Below, one piece after another: positions 1-8,251 of a stretch of 64,000 nt of DNA. The first letter of the stretch is position 1. Each line of letters opens with the position of its first letter. The position numbers and the translations under genes are program-made. The DNA comes from Rhodoblastus sp963727035. Its GTDB lineage: Bacteria; Pseudomonadota; Alphaproteobacteria; Rhizobiales; Beijerinckiaceae. Under the pieces are notes generated by a model. That model was not told where the DNA came from. It was given only the letters and a program-made list of their open reading frames with translations, and ran no database searches. The DNA lies in assembly GCA_963727035.1 (NCBI GenBank), contig CAVSEY010000005.1, forward strand, positions 273,062 to 337,061, written 5' to 3'.

Positions 1-134
1 GCCACCGAGAGCAAGGGATGCGGCAAGGCGTTGAGGAGCTGCGCGGAGGGGCAGTCCTCGCCGCTTGGTCCTGCCAATTCTTCAGGCGCCTTTTTCACAT
101 TTATGTCTATTTTTTTGGCAGATTTGCTTGTCAT
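1..134 (-). CDS. ntrB: NtrB nitrogen-regulation sensor kinase, N-terminus only (cut by window edge)
   Basis: The first 44 codons of a minus-strand gene are visible. Its ATG overlaps the dusB stop codon as ATGA at 131-134, so the two are translationally coupled. After a polar leader the protein reads LLNALPHPLLSV, which resembles the start of the NtrB PAS domain. NtrB is the cytoplasmic histidine kinase/phosphatase that sets NtrC phosphorylation in response to PII and nitrogen status. In Rhizobiales dusB (nifR3) typically precedes ntrBC, which supports the call more than the short sequence does. The kinase domains lie outside the window. Confidence 0.75.
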   Translation of the reverse strand, partial: MTSKSAKKIDINVKKAPEELAGPSGEDCPSAQLLNALPHPLLSV

Positions 135-1171
135 GCCGCCTCCATCTCAGGCTCGCGCGCATAAAGCCGGTCGAGAAGCGCGAAAACTTCCGCCGCATCC
201 TCGCTTTCGACCAGGCGCCGCCGCGCCGAAGGAATCAGCCCGCCGCTTTCCTGCGCCGCGACATCGGCATAGGCCGCGAGATGTTTTCGCGCGTGGCGCA
301 GGCCCTGGCGCTCGCCCATCAGGTCGAGCAGGGTCGCAAGATGTTCGCGCGCCGCTTCGCGCCGGGCGCGCGCCGGAATTTTTGACCGGGCGCGGCCAAA
401 GCGCAGGAAATGCGCGATGTCGCCGACAAGCCAGGGGCGCCCGAGCGCAGCGCGGCCGATCATCACGGCTTGCGCGCCGGATCGGGCGAGCATGTCGCGC
501 GCGTCCTCGAGCGAGTTGCAATCGCCATTGGCCACCACCGGAATGTTCACCGCCGCGCAGACCGGGCGGATCGCCGCCCAATCCGCCAAGCCTTTATAAA
601 ACTGGCTCCGGGTGCGGCCGTGGACAGTGACCATGACGGCGCCTTCGGCCTCGGCGCGGCGGGCCAGTTCCGGCGCGTTGAGCGAATCCTCGTCCCAGCC
701 GAGGCGCATTTTCACGCTGACCGGAATTTTCACCGCGCGCGTCACCGCCGCGACCAGCCGGGCGGCGAGGTCCAGGTCGCGCATCAGCGCCGCGCCGGCG
801 GCGCCGCCGACCACCCTTTTTGCCGGACAACCCATGTTGATATCGATCAGATCGGCGCCGGCGCCCTCGACCCGCCGCGCGGTCTCGGCGAGACTTTCCG
901 GTTCGCGTCCGGCGATCTGCACCGCATGGGGCGACACGCCGTCGCCGAGCGCGCGGGTCAGGCTTTCCCGCCCGCCTTCAGAAAAATCGTCGCTCGCCAC
1001 CATTTCCGAAAAGGCGAGCCCCGCGCCGAAACGGCGCGCAATGCGGCGCATGGCGAGATCGGTGATCCCGGCCATGGGCGCGAGAAACGCCGGCGCCTCG
1101 ACGGTCAGCGCGCCAATATGCAGCGGCATCCCGGCTGTCGCCGTGCCCGATATATGTGCAGACATTACCAT
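131..1171 (-). CDS. dusB: tRNA-dihydrouridine synthase DusB (NifR3 family)
   Basis: FMN- and NADPH-dependent enzyme that reduces uridines in the D-loop of tRNA. The barrel opens with the family signature FLAPMAGITDLAMRR. The active-site stretch DINMGCPAKRVVGGAAGAALM contains the catalytic Cys, and VTVHGRTRSQFYKG and VVANGDC, involved in FMN binding, follow. At 346 residues it is a normal length. The first ATG (1171) is used here, but ATGs at 1165 and 1129 (MPLHIGAL) are possible, and the last aligns best with family starts. It is coupled to ntrB by an ATGA overlap. The call is firm; only the start is open. Confidence 0.93.
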   Translation of the reverse strand: MVMSAHISGTATAGMPLHIGALTVEAPAFLAPMAGITDLAMRRIARRFGAGLAFSEMVASDDFSEGGRESLTRALGDGVSPHAVQIAGREPESLAETARRVEGAGADLIDINMGCPAKRVVGGAAGAALMRDLDLAARLVAAVTRAVKIPVSVKMRLGWDEDSLNAPELARRAEAEGAVMVTVHGRTRSQFYKGLADWAAIRPVCAAVNIPVVANGDCNSLEDARDMLARSGAQAVMIGRAALGRPWLVGDIAHFLRFGRARSKIPARARREAAREHLATLLDLMGERQGLRHARKHLAAYADVAAQESGGLIPSARRRLVESEDAAEVFALLDRLYAREPEMEAA

Positions 1172-1421
1172 GCCTGCATTTTAGACATTTTTTTGGTCGC
1201 CGCAATGCGAAAGCGCGATCTCGCCTCCGTTTGGAATCCGGCGTCGGGCGGGGAGTGGCGAGCGGGCGAAAGGCCGGCGCTCAGCGAAGCCGGCTTGACT
1301 CCGCGAACGCACAAAAATTCAGAATATATTGCAGTCTGGGTAAATCGACGCCCAGCCCGTTCTCCATTCAAACTGCCGGGGCCTTGTCCGCTCTCGCAGA
1401 ACGGCTCGCGATCGGTCGTTA

Positions 1422-2195
1422 TTATAACCAGAACTCGTGCGCAATTTTACTCGCGGAATTTACCGCCGACGTGTTCAGTAGGTTAAGATTGGAAAAATAC
1501 TCATTCCCCCGCTCAGACAAAGTCCAGTCCCTAACCTCGGCGACAAAGTCGAAGTAATGATCATCCAGAACGCACGAGCCATTGTTAAGATTGGTAATCG
1601 CGATCAATCCGGTTGGATGGGCGTCAAAAGCGCGGATTTTCAGATCCTTGCGGTATTTGAGCAAAATCGCCACAGCTTTCCACACATCGCCGGCCCACCA
1701 GCCCTCGAAAGAAGTTTGAGCCAGAAACCGGTCGCTCGAAACATCGCGTCTGCCGACGTAAGAATTGACCGGGCAGCAATCGTGAAGGAAAATGACGGAG
1801 TTTCGCTTACAGGCCTTTTCGACATTCATGAAATCACGGAGCAAAAATTCGTACCAATGCATGCCATCGAGAAAGGCCATATCGACGGACTGTCCGAGTA
1901 ATTGCTTTGCATCGTACGATTTAAAAAATTCGTCGCTTGTTGACTGGAAAAGGAAACTGCTCGGCTTGTTGTTAAAGGACGACCTTATATTGGACAGGTT
2001 GGGATCGATTGCGATCGACTTGCATTTCGCTAAAGCGAAGGTAGCGCCATCGAGGACGCCAATTTCCAGATAAGTTTTAGGAGCCAGAACATCGTGAAAG
2101 CGGCCCAATACAAACTTATAGAGCTCCCCCTCGATCGGCTCACGCGCCCAGTATTGTTCGTCCGATTGAATTTCAGCCGCCATTTGATCCCACAC
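1422..2195 (-). CDS. Class I SAM-dependent methyltransferase (Methyltransf_24-like)
   Basis: 257 residues. Motif I is YLEIGVLDGATFALAK (about residues 42-57), followed by the acidic ribose-binding end AIDP and by VDMAFLDGMHWYEFLLRDF, the D-x-x-FLDG-x-H pattern of the Methyltransf_24 group. Members often act on sugars, natural products or surface glycans; the substrate here cannot be told. Base composition is clearly more AT-rich than the flanking dusB and ispDF genes, and the gene separates two core loci often found close together. It is therefore probably acquired. No partner gene is adjacent. Confidence 0.75.
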   Translation of the reverse strand: MWDQMAAEIQSDEQYWAREPIEGELYKFVLGRFHDVLAPKTYLEIGVLDGATFALAKCKSIAIDPNLSNIRSSFNNKPSSFLFQSTSDEFFKSYDAKQLLGQSVDMAFLDGMHWYEFLLRDFMNVEKACKRNSVIFLHDCCPVNSYVGRRDVSSDRFLAQTSFEGWWAGDVWKAVAILLKYRKDLKIRAFDAHPTGLIAITNLNNGSCVLDDHYFDFVAEVRDWTLSERGNEYFSNLNLLNTSAVNSASKIAHEFWL

Positions 2196-2541
2196 CCAAC
2201 CGCCAACACCCTTGAAACACCAGCAAGCAACCCATCCATAAGCTGAAACTAGTCATTTAACCTATTCTTATTGACCTGACTAACATATAGTACAACTTAA
2301 ATATATAATTGAAACGAATAGACGCCAAGCCCCCTCATGTCAAGACATAGCCACGCATCATCGCCCAAATCGGAATGACCCGCGCAAGCGTAACGGGCTT
2401 TGCGCCGAGCCTTTTCAACGCGGCCGCGATAGGCACGACGAACGCGTTCTTCCGCCGGACCTGTCATTCAAAAAAAGCGGATCGTTTGACCCGCGCCGCA
2501 AATTCGCGCGACATGTCCCCGACCACGCGAGGCGGGAGCAG
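2196..2541. other. Intergenic, AT-rich, probable divergent promoter region
   Basis: 346 bases between the methyltransferase and ispDF. The first 130 bases are strongly AT-rich (TATTCTTATTGACC, ATATATAATTG), unlike the rest of the core sequence, and could hold the methyltransferase promoter. The part near 2500-2541 is GC-rich again and carries the ispDF ribosome-binding site (GGCGGGAGCAG before ATG 2542). No further gene was recognised. Confidence 0.5.
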
Positions 2542-3760
2542 ATGGGCGGCGACAACGGAAAGATCGACACGAGCGACGCGGTTTTTCTGGTCGTCGCGGC
2601 CGGGCGCGGCGCGCGCGCGGGCGCCGGCGGGCCGAAGCAATATCGCGAACTCGCCGGCCGGCAGGTGCTGACCCGCACGCTCGAAGCTTTGCTCGCCGGG
2701 GCGCCGGACGCCCAGGCTCTGGTGGTGATCCATGCCGACGACCGCGACCTCTACCAGGCCGCCGTCGCGCCGCTCCACGACGTTTTTCGCGCACGACTTT
2801 TCCCCCCGGCCATCGGCGGCGCGACGCGGCAGGACAGCGTCTGCAACGGATTGGAAGCCCTGGCGGCGCTTGGCGTCGCCGAGAGCGCCGCCGTTCTGAT
2901 CCATGACGCGGCGCGGCCTTTCGTGCGGCCCGAACTGATCGCGCGCGCCCGCGACGCGGCGCGGGAGAAGAGCGCGGCCATTCCCGGAATTGCCGTGGTC
3001 GACACGATCAAGCAGGTGGCCGAGGATTCGCGCATTGTCGATACGCCGGAGCGCGCGGCCCTGCGCGCGGCGCAGACGCCCCAGGCCTTTCGCTTCGAGC
3101 TGATTCTCGCCGCCCATCGCGCCATTCGCGCTGACGGCGGCTGCGAACTGACCGACGACGCCGCCGTGGCCGAATGGGCCGGCCATTGCGTCTTCGTCTT
3201 TCCCGGCGAAGCTGAAAACGTCAAGCTCACCACGCCCGAGGATTTTTTGCGCGCGGAGGCCAAATTGCTCGAAAATCTGCCCGATATCCGCACCGGCCAG
3301 GGTTTTGACGTCCACGCCTTCGGCGAAGGCGACCATGTCTGGCTCGGCGGGGTGAAAGTGCCGCACGATCATGGGCTGGTCGGCCATTCCGACGCCGACG
3401 TGCTGCTCCACGCCATCACCGACGCCGTGCTCGGCGCGATCGCCGACGGCGACATCGGCGCGCATTTCCCGCCCAGCGACCCGCAATGGCGCGGCGCCTC
3501 GTCCGACCGCTTTTTGCGCCACGCCGTCGAGCGTGTGGCCGCGCGCGGCGGAAAAATCGCCCATATCGACGCCACCTTGATCTGCGAACGTCCCAAGGTC
3601 GGCCCGCACCGCGACGCCATTCGCGCGCGGATCGCGGAAATCGCGCAACCTGCCGCTCGACCGGGTGGCGGTAAAAGCGACAACGACCGAGCGCCTCGGT
3701 TTTACCGGACGCCAGGAAGGCATTGCGGCTCTGGCCATGGCCACCGTGCGGCTGCCTTGA
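2542..3760 (+). CDS. ispDF: Bifunctional IspD/IspF isoprenoid enzyme, split by a +1 frameshift
   Basis: Two consecutive MEP-pathway activities in one polypeptide, as usual in Alphaproteobacteria. IspD (residues 1 to about 240) makes CDP-methylerythritol; its CTP-binding motif is VVAAGRGARAGAGGPKQY and it contains VLIHDAARPFV. IspF (from IRTGQGFDVHAF) makes the cyclodiphosphate; it carries the metal ligands D-x-H in GFDVHAF and GHSDADVLLHA. In frame 1 the product runs wrongly after RIAEIA (about 3643). Shifting by one base restores NLPLDRVAVKATTTERLGFTG and the normal end ATVRLP with TGA at 3758-3760. One extra C near 3646 explains this. Because IspF is essential, a sequencing error is more likely than a null allele. 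Confidence 0.9.
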
Positions 3761-3777
3761 ACGGGTTGGGAGGCGAG

Positions 3778-4296
3778 ATGCAGGATGAAATGATCGCTCT
3801 GGCGCGACGCGTGCTGGAAGCCTGCAGGGCGCGCAAGCTGAAAATCGCGCTTGCCGAATCCTGCACCGGCGGGATGATCGCCGCCGCTTTGACCGAAATC
3901 CCCGGCTCCTCGGAGGTCTTCGAGCGCGGCTTCGTCACTTACAGCAACGAGGCCAAGCAAGAGATGCTTGGCGTCCCCGGCGCTGTCATCGCCGCCCATG
4001 GCGCCGTGTCGCCGCAGGTTGCGGAGGCCATGGCGCTCGGCGCTTTGGACCATTCGCGCGCGCAGATCGCTTTGTCGGTGACGGGAATCGCGGGCCCAGG
4101 CGGCGGCTCGGCGCATAAGCCGGTCGGCCTCGTCCATTTCGGCCTCGCCCGAACCGAACGCCCGACCCTGCTGGTCGAAAGGCGCTTTTTGACGGCGAAC
4201 GGCGGGATTCCGCCGCGCGAGGACATCAGGCGGCAGGCGGCGCTGACCGGCCTGCGCCTGCTGCTCGAAGCCGCCGAACCGCAGCGTTACGCCTGA
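3778..4296 (+). CDS. pncC: CinA-family C-terminal domain, nicotinamide-nucleotide amidohydrolase
   Basis: 172 residues corresponding to the stand-alone CinA C-terminal domain (PncC type), which deamidates nicotinamide mononucleotide in pyridine-nucleotide recycling. The signature ALAESCTGGMIAAALTEIPG is near the N-terminus, followed by GFVTYSNEAKQEMLGV and the glycine-rich VTGIAGPGGGSAHKPVG. The ATG at 3778 has a good ribosome-binding site (GGGAGGCG) and lies 17 bases after the true ispDF stop. Because of the ispDF frameshift this gene otherwise appears fused in frame to ispDF; the fusion is an artefact. Co-transcription with ispDF is likely. Confidence 0.88.
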   Translation: MQDEMIALARRVLEACRARKLKIALAESCTGGMIAAALTEIPGSSEVFERGFVTYSNEAKQEMLGVPGAVIAAHGAVSPQVAEAMALGALDHSRAQIALSVTGIAGPGGGSAHKPVGLVHFGLARTERPTLLVERRFLTANGGIPPREDIRRQAALTGLRLLLEAAEPQRYA

Positions 4297-4316
4297 TCCC
4301 GCAAGATCGCGCGGCT

Positions 4317-4883
4317 TCAGAACTGGGGTTGGCGGTAGTGCGCGAGGTCGGCGGTCGGGGTCACCGAATTGGGATCGTAATCGTGTCGGGCGAGTTCGCG
4401 CGCGGTCTTGTCGCCGCCGGCTGACGCCTTGTCGATCATCGCCTTGCCCGCCGCGCTGTCCTGCGTCACGCCATGGCCGCGCAAAAGATCGAGGCCGTAG
4501 TTGAACTGGCCGAGCGACGATCCCTTGTCGGCCAGTTTCCGGTCCCATTCCGCCGCCCTGGCCGGGTCCGCCGGCCGGTCGTAGCCGTTCTCCTCCAGGA
4601 AGGACATCCAGGGCATGGCGTTGAGATTGCCCTCGTTGGCGCAGCGTTCGAAAATGCGGCGCGCCTCGTCATGCTGGCCGGTCTTGTCGAGAAAGACGCC
4701 GTACATGCACATATGCGGGTCGAAATCGTCCTGAGAGGCTTTTGCCGCCCAATATTGGATCGACAGGCCCTGTGGATTGAGTTCGCCCGTCTCTTCGTCG
4801 GGCGCGGGGGATTTGGCCGCCCCGGCTGCGAGCGCGGGCGCGCCGGCGAGACAAACGGCCAGGAGTGCGAAAACGAATTTCAT
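4317..4883 (-). CDS. Secreted Sel1-like repeat protein
   Basis: 188 residues. The chosen ATG (4883) begins a clean signal peptide (MKFVFALLAVCLAGAPALAAG); a longer reading from 4964 adds 27 unconvincing residues. The mature part has alpha-helical Sel1/TPR-like repeats: HMCMYGVFLDKTGQHDEARRI, then GQFNYGLDLLRGHGVTQD, which matches the Sel1 pattern of a helix pair ending in a G-x-G turn. Such periplasmic proteins usually mediate protein-protein contacts. It faces cinA convergently with only 20 bases between stops and lies downstream of pqqA on the same strand, with no evident functional link. Confidence 0.7.
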   Translation of the reverse strand: MKFVFALLAVCLAGAPALAAGAAKSPAPDEETGELNPQGLSIQYWAAKASQDDFDPHMCMYGVFLDKTGQHDEARRIFERCANEGNLNAMPWMSFLEENGYDRPADPARAAEWDRKLADKGSSLGQFNYGLDLLRGHGVTQDSAAGKAMIDKASAGGDKTARELARHDYDPNSVTPTADLAHYRQPQF

Positions 4884-5003
4884 CGGCTTGCTCCGAGTTT
4901 GCTGGCCAGACGCCAAAAGGGCCGCTCCGCGTGACGGATGCGACCGGAAATGAACGCAACGCATCGGCGCGGCAGGGAGGAGCGCCGCGCCGGACCGTTT
5001 CTT

Positions 5004-5081
5004 TTAGATTTCGGCGGACATATAGGAAGTGACTTCCATGCCGCAGCAGATTTCGCAGACTTCCGGAGTGGTCCAGGCCAT
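5004..5081 (-). CDS. pqqA: PqqA, precursor peptide of the redox cofactor PQQ
   Basis: A 25-residue peptide, MAWTTPEVCEICCGMEVTSY followed by MSAEI. The core E-V-T-S-Y supplies the Glu and Tyr, spaced E-x3-Y, that PqqE and later enzymes join and trim into pyrroloquinoline quinone. The start W, the G-M-E-V-T-S-Y block and the S-A-E-I tail match the PqqA family. A strong ribosome-binding site (GGGAGAAAGCT) precedes the ATG at 5081. Three Cys (positions 9, 12, 13) are more than usual. No pqqBCDE genes are adjacent: Sel1 lies downstream and a two-component system upstream. PQQ serves periplasmic methanol, alcohol or glucose dehydrogenases. Confidence 0.88.
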   Translation of the reverse strand: MAWTTPEVCEICCGMEVTSYMSAEI

Positions 5082-5200
5082 AGCTTTCTCCCGTGAGTGA
5101 ACTTTTATGTGGGGTCGAAGCGTCGACGACGCTTGCTCTCTTGTAAACCCGGCGCGGGCGGGATGGGTCAGGCCCGGGCGAGAATTTTGTAAGATTTTTG

Positions 5201-5905
5201 TCAGACATCCTCGTCGTAGCGGTAGCCGACTCCATGAACCGTCTTGACGATGCGGGGATGGGCCGGATCGCGCTCGATCTTGCGCCGCAGCGTCGACACA
5301 TATTGGTCGAGCGCGCGGCTGTTGGGCATGTAGTCGCGGCCCCACGCGCTGTCGAACAATTCGTCGCGCGACACCGCCTTGCCGGCGCGCTCGCGCAAGG
5401 CTGTCAGGATCGCCAGTTCGCGCGGCGCGAGATCGATGCTCTGGCCGTCGCGCCAGGCGCGCAGGGCTCCGGGATCGATCTCCAGATCGCCCATGCGCAG
5501 ACGCTCCGGGGGCTTGGGGGCCGCGACCGGCAAGGCGGTCTGGGCCTTGGCCCGTCGCAGGCCCGCCTTGATCCGCGCCACCAGCTCCCGGGCGGAAAAG
5601 GGCTTGGCGATATAATCGTCGGCGCCGATCTCAAGCCCGATCACCCGGTCGATCTCGGCCCCGCGCGCGGAGAGCAGCAGGATCGGGGTATGCGAATCGC
5701 GCGCGCGGATGCGCCGGCACAGGTCGAGGCCGTCGAGATGGGGCATCATCACGTCGAACAGGCAAAGGGCCGGCGCTTCCTCATTGAAGGCGCGCCAGGC
5801 CGCCTCGCCGTCCTCGGCGACGACGCAGTCGATCCCCTCGAGCGCCAGAAGATCGACCAGACCGGCGCGCAGGTTGCAATCGTCCTCGGCGATGAGGATC
5901 TTCAT
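5201..5905 (-). CDS. OmpR-family response regulator
   Basis: 234 residues. The receiver domain (about 1-115) has acidic residues in LIAEDD, the phospho-acceptor Asp in LCLFDVMMPHLDG, the switch Ser in LLLSARG and the Lys in DDYIAKPFSARELVARI. The C-terminal winged helix (about 140-230) ends typically with RALDQYVSTLRRKIERDP and VHGVGYRYDEDV. Its ATG overlaps the stop of the sensor kinase gene by four bases (5902-5905), so the kinase is translated first and the two form a pair. The stimulus is unknown; nothing in the neighbourhood names a target. Confidence 0.93.
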   Translation of the reverse strand: MKILIAEDDCNLRAGLVDLLALEGIDCVVAEDGEAAWRAFNEEAPALCLFDVMMPHLDGLDLCRRIRARDSHTPILLLSARGAEIDRVIGLEIGADDYIAKPFSARELVARIKAGLRRAKAQTALPVAAPKPPERLRMGDLEIDPGALRAWRDGQSIDLAPRELAILTALRERAGKAVSRDELFDSAWGRDYMPNSRALDQYVSTLRRKIERDPAHPRIVKTVHGVGYRYDEDV

Positions 5906-7443
5906 CCCGCGTCTCCGTCGACGCGCGCCCGGATCGTGGCGCGCGCCCTCAAGCCCGGATCGGCGCCGCTCAAGGAAAAGCTGCCGCCATTGGCGCGCGC
6001 CAGCTCCTGGACGATCGACAGGCCAAGGCCATGCGAGGATTTGGCTTCGCCGCCGCCCTGCCCGGCGGCGCCATGGTCGCGCACTTCGATCATCAGCAGA
6101 CCGTCGCGCCAGGAAATCGCCACGTCAATCCTCCCAGGGGCGTATTTGCGCGCGTTGTCGACGAGATTGATGAGGATGCGCTCGAAGGCGCTGGCGTCGA
6201 AACGCAACCGCCCGGCCGCCGCGCAACGGGTTTCGCAGACGCAATTCGAAGCCGCCAGCAGCCGCTCGTAGCGGGCGACGACGCGCCGCGCGAGAACGCA
6301 AGGGTCGGCGGCGTCGCGCTTGGCCGCCGCCTGCGCGCTCCGGTCGCCGAAAATGGTTTCGCCCGCCAGCGCGTCGAGGCGGTCGATTTCCTCGGTCAGC
6401 ACGGCGCAATAGCGATCCAGCCCCGCGACATCGCCCGCCTTGCGGGAAATGAGTTCGGCATAGAGCTTGAGATTGGCGAGCGGGGTGCGCAGATCGTGCG
6501 ACAGCCGCGTGGCGAGCGCCGCGCGCGCCGCAGCCTCGGCCAGCCGCGCCTTTTCCGCCCTGCGCGCCTGATAGACCAGCAGCAGCCAGACCAGGGCGAG
6601 CGGCGCGGCCAGCGCAAGCCGCCCGAAAACGCTGTGGTCCGGCGCCCTTGGGCCCAGGATATCGACCGCCCATCCGTGCAGCGCGCCGTTGAGGAGGAAG
6701 CTTTCGTAGCCTTCGGGCGCCAAACCGTCCTGCCAGATCACCTGGCCGAAAGGATCGCGCAGGCGGAAGGCCCAGCCGGGAAAATCCTTTGCGCGCTTCG
6801 CCAGCGCCGTGATCAGATCGGGAAAGATGAAACGCGCGTTGAGGGCGATGCAGCTTTCCTTGCGGGTCTCCGCCGCGCCAACGCGCACGCATTCGAAATA
6901 ATATTCGCCGGAGGCGTCGGGGAACCAGCCGTTGACGAAATCGCCCTCGCGCAGCAGGCTCGCGACCCCGATCAGGGTCCGCGCCTTTTCCTCCCACATT
7001 TTCGGCGCGGCGAGTGGATCCTCGGGCGGAAAAAGGCTCTGGTCGCCCACGCGGATGACGACCAGAAGTTCCTGATCATAGCTGGAAATCACCCGCCACA
7101 GGGCATTGGGCGGATCGAGCCCTTCCGCCGCCGCGCGGTTGACATTGGCCCGCGCGAAGGCCGCGAGAGTGGAGACCTCGCCGGCCGCGGTCGCGCCCAT
7201 GGTCGCGGCCACCACTTGCGCCCGGCGCCGGGAATTCTCGCGCAGGGCGCGATAATCGGCGTCGAGCCATTGCGCGGCGAGCAGCGCGACGAAGCCGAGC
7301 GGCAAGGCGTAAAGCAGCGCCTGCCCGGCGGTCGCCACCCATGTCCCGCGCGCGCGCGGGGCGAATTTCTCGACCAGCGATTTCACGTCTTTCCTTTCGC
7401 CGACTCCTCGGTCGGGCGCCCGAATTTTCGCGCGATTTGCCAA
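5902..7443 (-). CDS. Membrane sensor histidine kinase
   Basis: 513 residues. Two membrane spans (about 38-62, rich in LLYALPLGFVALL, and about 272-292, LALAAPLALVWLLLVY) enclose a periplasmic sensor region of roughly 200 residues. The kinase core follows: H-box SHDLRTPLANLK, N-box ILINLVDNARKYAPG, and G-box SHGLGLSIVQELARANGG. It phosphorylates the response regulator encoded immediately downstream (4-base overlap). The start at 7443 is a TTG; no ATG occurs upstream of the first membrane span, so the exact N-terminus is uncertain. It is divergent from pxpB with only 64 bases between starts. Confidence 0.9.
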   Translation of the reverse strand: MANRAKIRAPDRGVGERKDVKSLVEKFAPRARGTWVATAGQALLYALPLGFVALLAAQWLDADYRALRENSRRRAQVVAATMGATAAGEVSTLAAFARANVNRAAAEGLDPPNALWRVISSYDQELLVVIRVGDQSLFPPEDPLAAPKMWEEKARTLIGVASLLREGDFVNGWFPDASGEYYFECVRVGAAETRKESCIALNARFIFPDLITALAKRAKDFPGWAFRLRDPFGQVIWQDGLAPEGYESFLLNGALHGWAVDILGPRAPDHSVFGRLALAAPLALVWLLLVYQARRAEKARLAEAAARAALATRLSHDLRTPLANLKLYAELISRKAGDVAGLDRYCAVLTEEIDRLDALAGETIFGDRSAQAAAKRDAADPCVLARRVVARYERLLAASNCVCETRCAAAGRLRFDASAFERILINLVDNARKYAPGRIDVAISWRDGLLMIEVRDHGAAGQGGGEAKSSHGLGLSIVQELARANGGSFSLSGADPGLRARATIRARVDGDAG

Positions 7444-7507
7444 TGCGCCACAAGTTGCGGCAAAAAAGAAGAGGAAGGCAAAAGAGAAGAGGAAGGTTTG
7501 CGAAAAT

Positions 7508-8251
7508 TTGTCTGACCGCCGCGCCGAACCCGAAAAGCCGTCCGCGCCGCGCGTCCTTGCCCTTGGCGACGCCGCCGCGACGGTTTTGTTCCGCGCGCAG
7601 ATCGCGCCGGAGGTTCACGCCCGGGTCCGCGCCTTCTGTTCCGCGCTCGCCGCCGCGCCGATTGACGGGGTCGAGGAATGGGCGCCGGCTTTCGGCTCCG
7701 CCACCGTGTGGTACGACCCCGACCGGATCGCTTTTGCCGAACTGGCTTTGCTGCTCGCCGCGCTGGCCGAGGCGCCCGAAGCCAAAACGCAAGCGGGCGC
7801 CCTGTTCGAAATTCCCTTCTGCGCCGAGGGCGATTTCGCGCCCGATCTCGACGAGGTCGCGCGGCTCAAGGGCCTGACGGCGCAGGACTGGCTCAAGAAT
7901 TTCGGCGAAGTGACGCTTGAGGTTTATATGCTCGGCTTCCAGCCCGGCTTCGCCTATCTCGGCGTGCTTCCCGAGGCGCTTTCGGTCCCCCGCCTCGCCA
8001 CGCCGCGCCCGAAAATTCCTGCTGGCTCGGTCGCCATCGCCAATTCCATGTGCGCCGCCTATCCCAATCAGAGCCCCGGCGGCTGGCGCCTGATCGGCCG
8101 CACGCCGGCGCCTTTGTTCGACGTGACCAACGACGCGCGCCCCGCCCTGCTCGCGCCGGGCGATCGCGTGCGCTGGCGCGCGGTTTCCCGCCCCGAATAT
8201 GACGCGCTGGAAGGCCGCTGCCGCGGCGACGATTTACGGGTCAAAAGATGA
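7508..8251 (+). CDS. pxpB: 5-oxoprolinase subunit PxpB (KipI-like)
   Basis: 247 residues of the CT_C_D (carboxyltransferase subdomain C/D) family. With PxpA and PxpC it forms the ATP-dependent 5-oxoprolinase that recycles pyroglutamate to glutamate. Recognisable blocks are EVTLEVYMLGFQPGFAYLG, LATPRPKIPAGSVAIANSM and PNQSPGGWRLIGRTP, which are the family hallmarks. The first plausible start is a TTG at 7508 without a convincing ribosome-binding site, so the N-terminus is approximate. The stop overlaps the start of pxpC as ATGA (8248-8251). The third subunit, pxpA, lies about 30 kb away at 38.1 kb. Confidence 0.9.
   Translation: MSDRRAEPEKPSAPRVLALGDAAATVLFRAQIAPEVHARVRAFCSALAAAPIDGVEEWAPAFGSATVWYDPDRIAFAELALLLAALAEAPEAKTQAGALFEIPFCAEGDFAPDLDEVARLKGLTAQDWLKNFGEVTLEVYMLGFQPGFAYLGVLPEALSVPRLATPRPKIPAGSVAIANSMCAAYPNQSPGGWRLIGRTPAPLFDVTNDARPALLAPGDRVRWRAVSRPEYDALEGRCRGDDLRVKR

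Noticed and set aside
2542..4296. A natural triple fusion IspD-IspF-CinA of 584 residues
   Set aside because: The IspF C-terminus and stop exist one base out of frame (3758-3760), and cinA has its own ATG and ribosome-binding site at 3778. The fusion arises from the indel.
2464..4548. A 694-codon minus-strand open frame opposite ispDF and cinA
   Set aside because: It is the mirror of the GC-rich coding strand, has no motif, and covers two well-identified genes. Several similar shadows (5198-6271, 6031-7515, 21791-23146, 42900-44969, 57707-58966) were dropped for the same reason.
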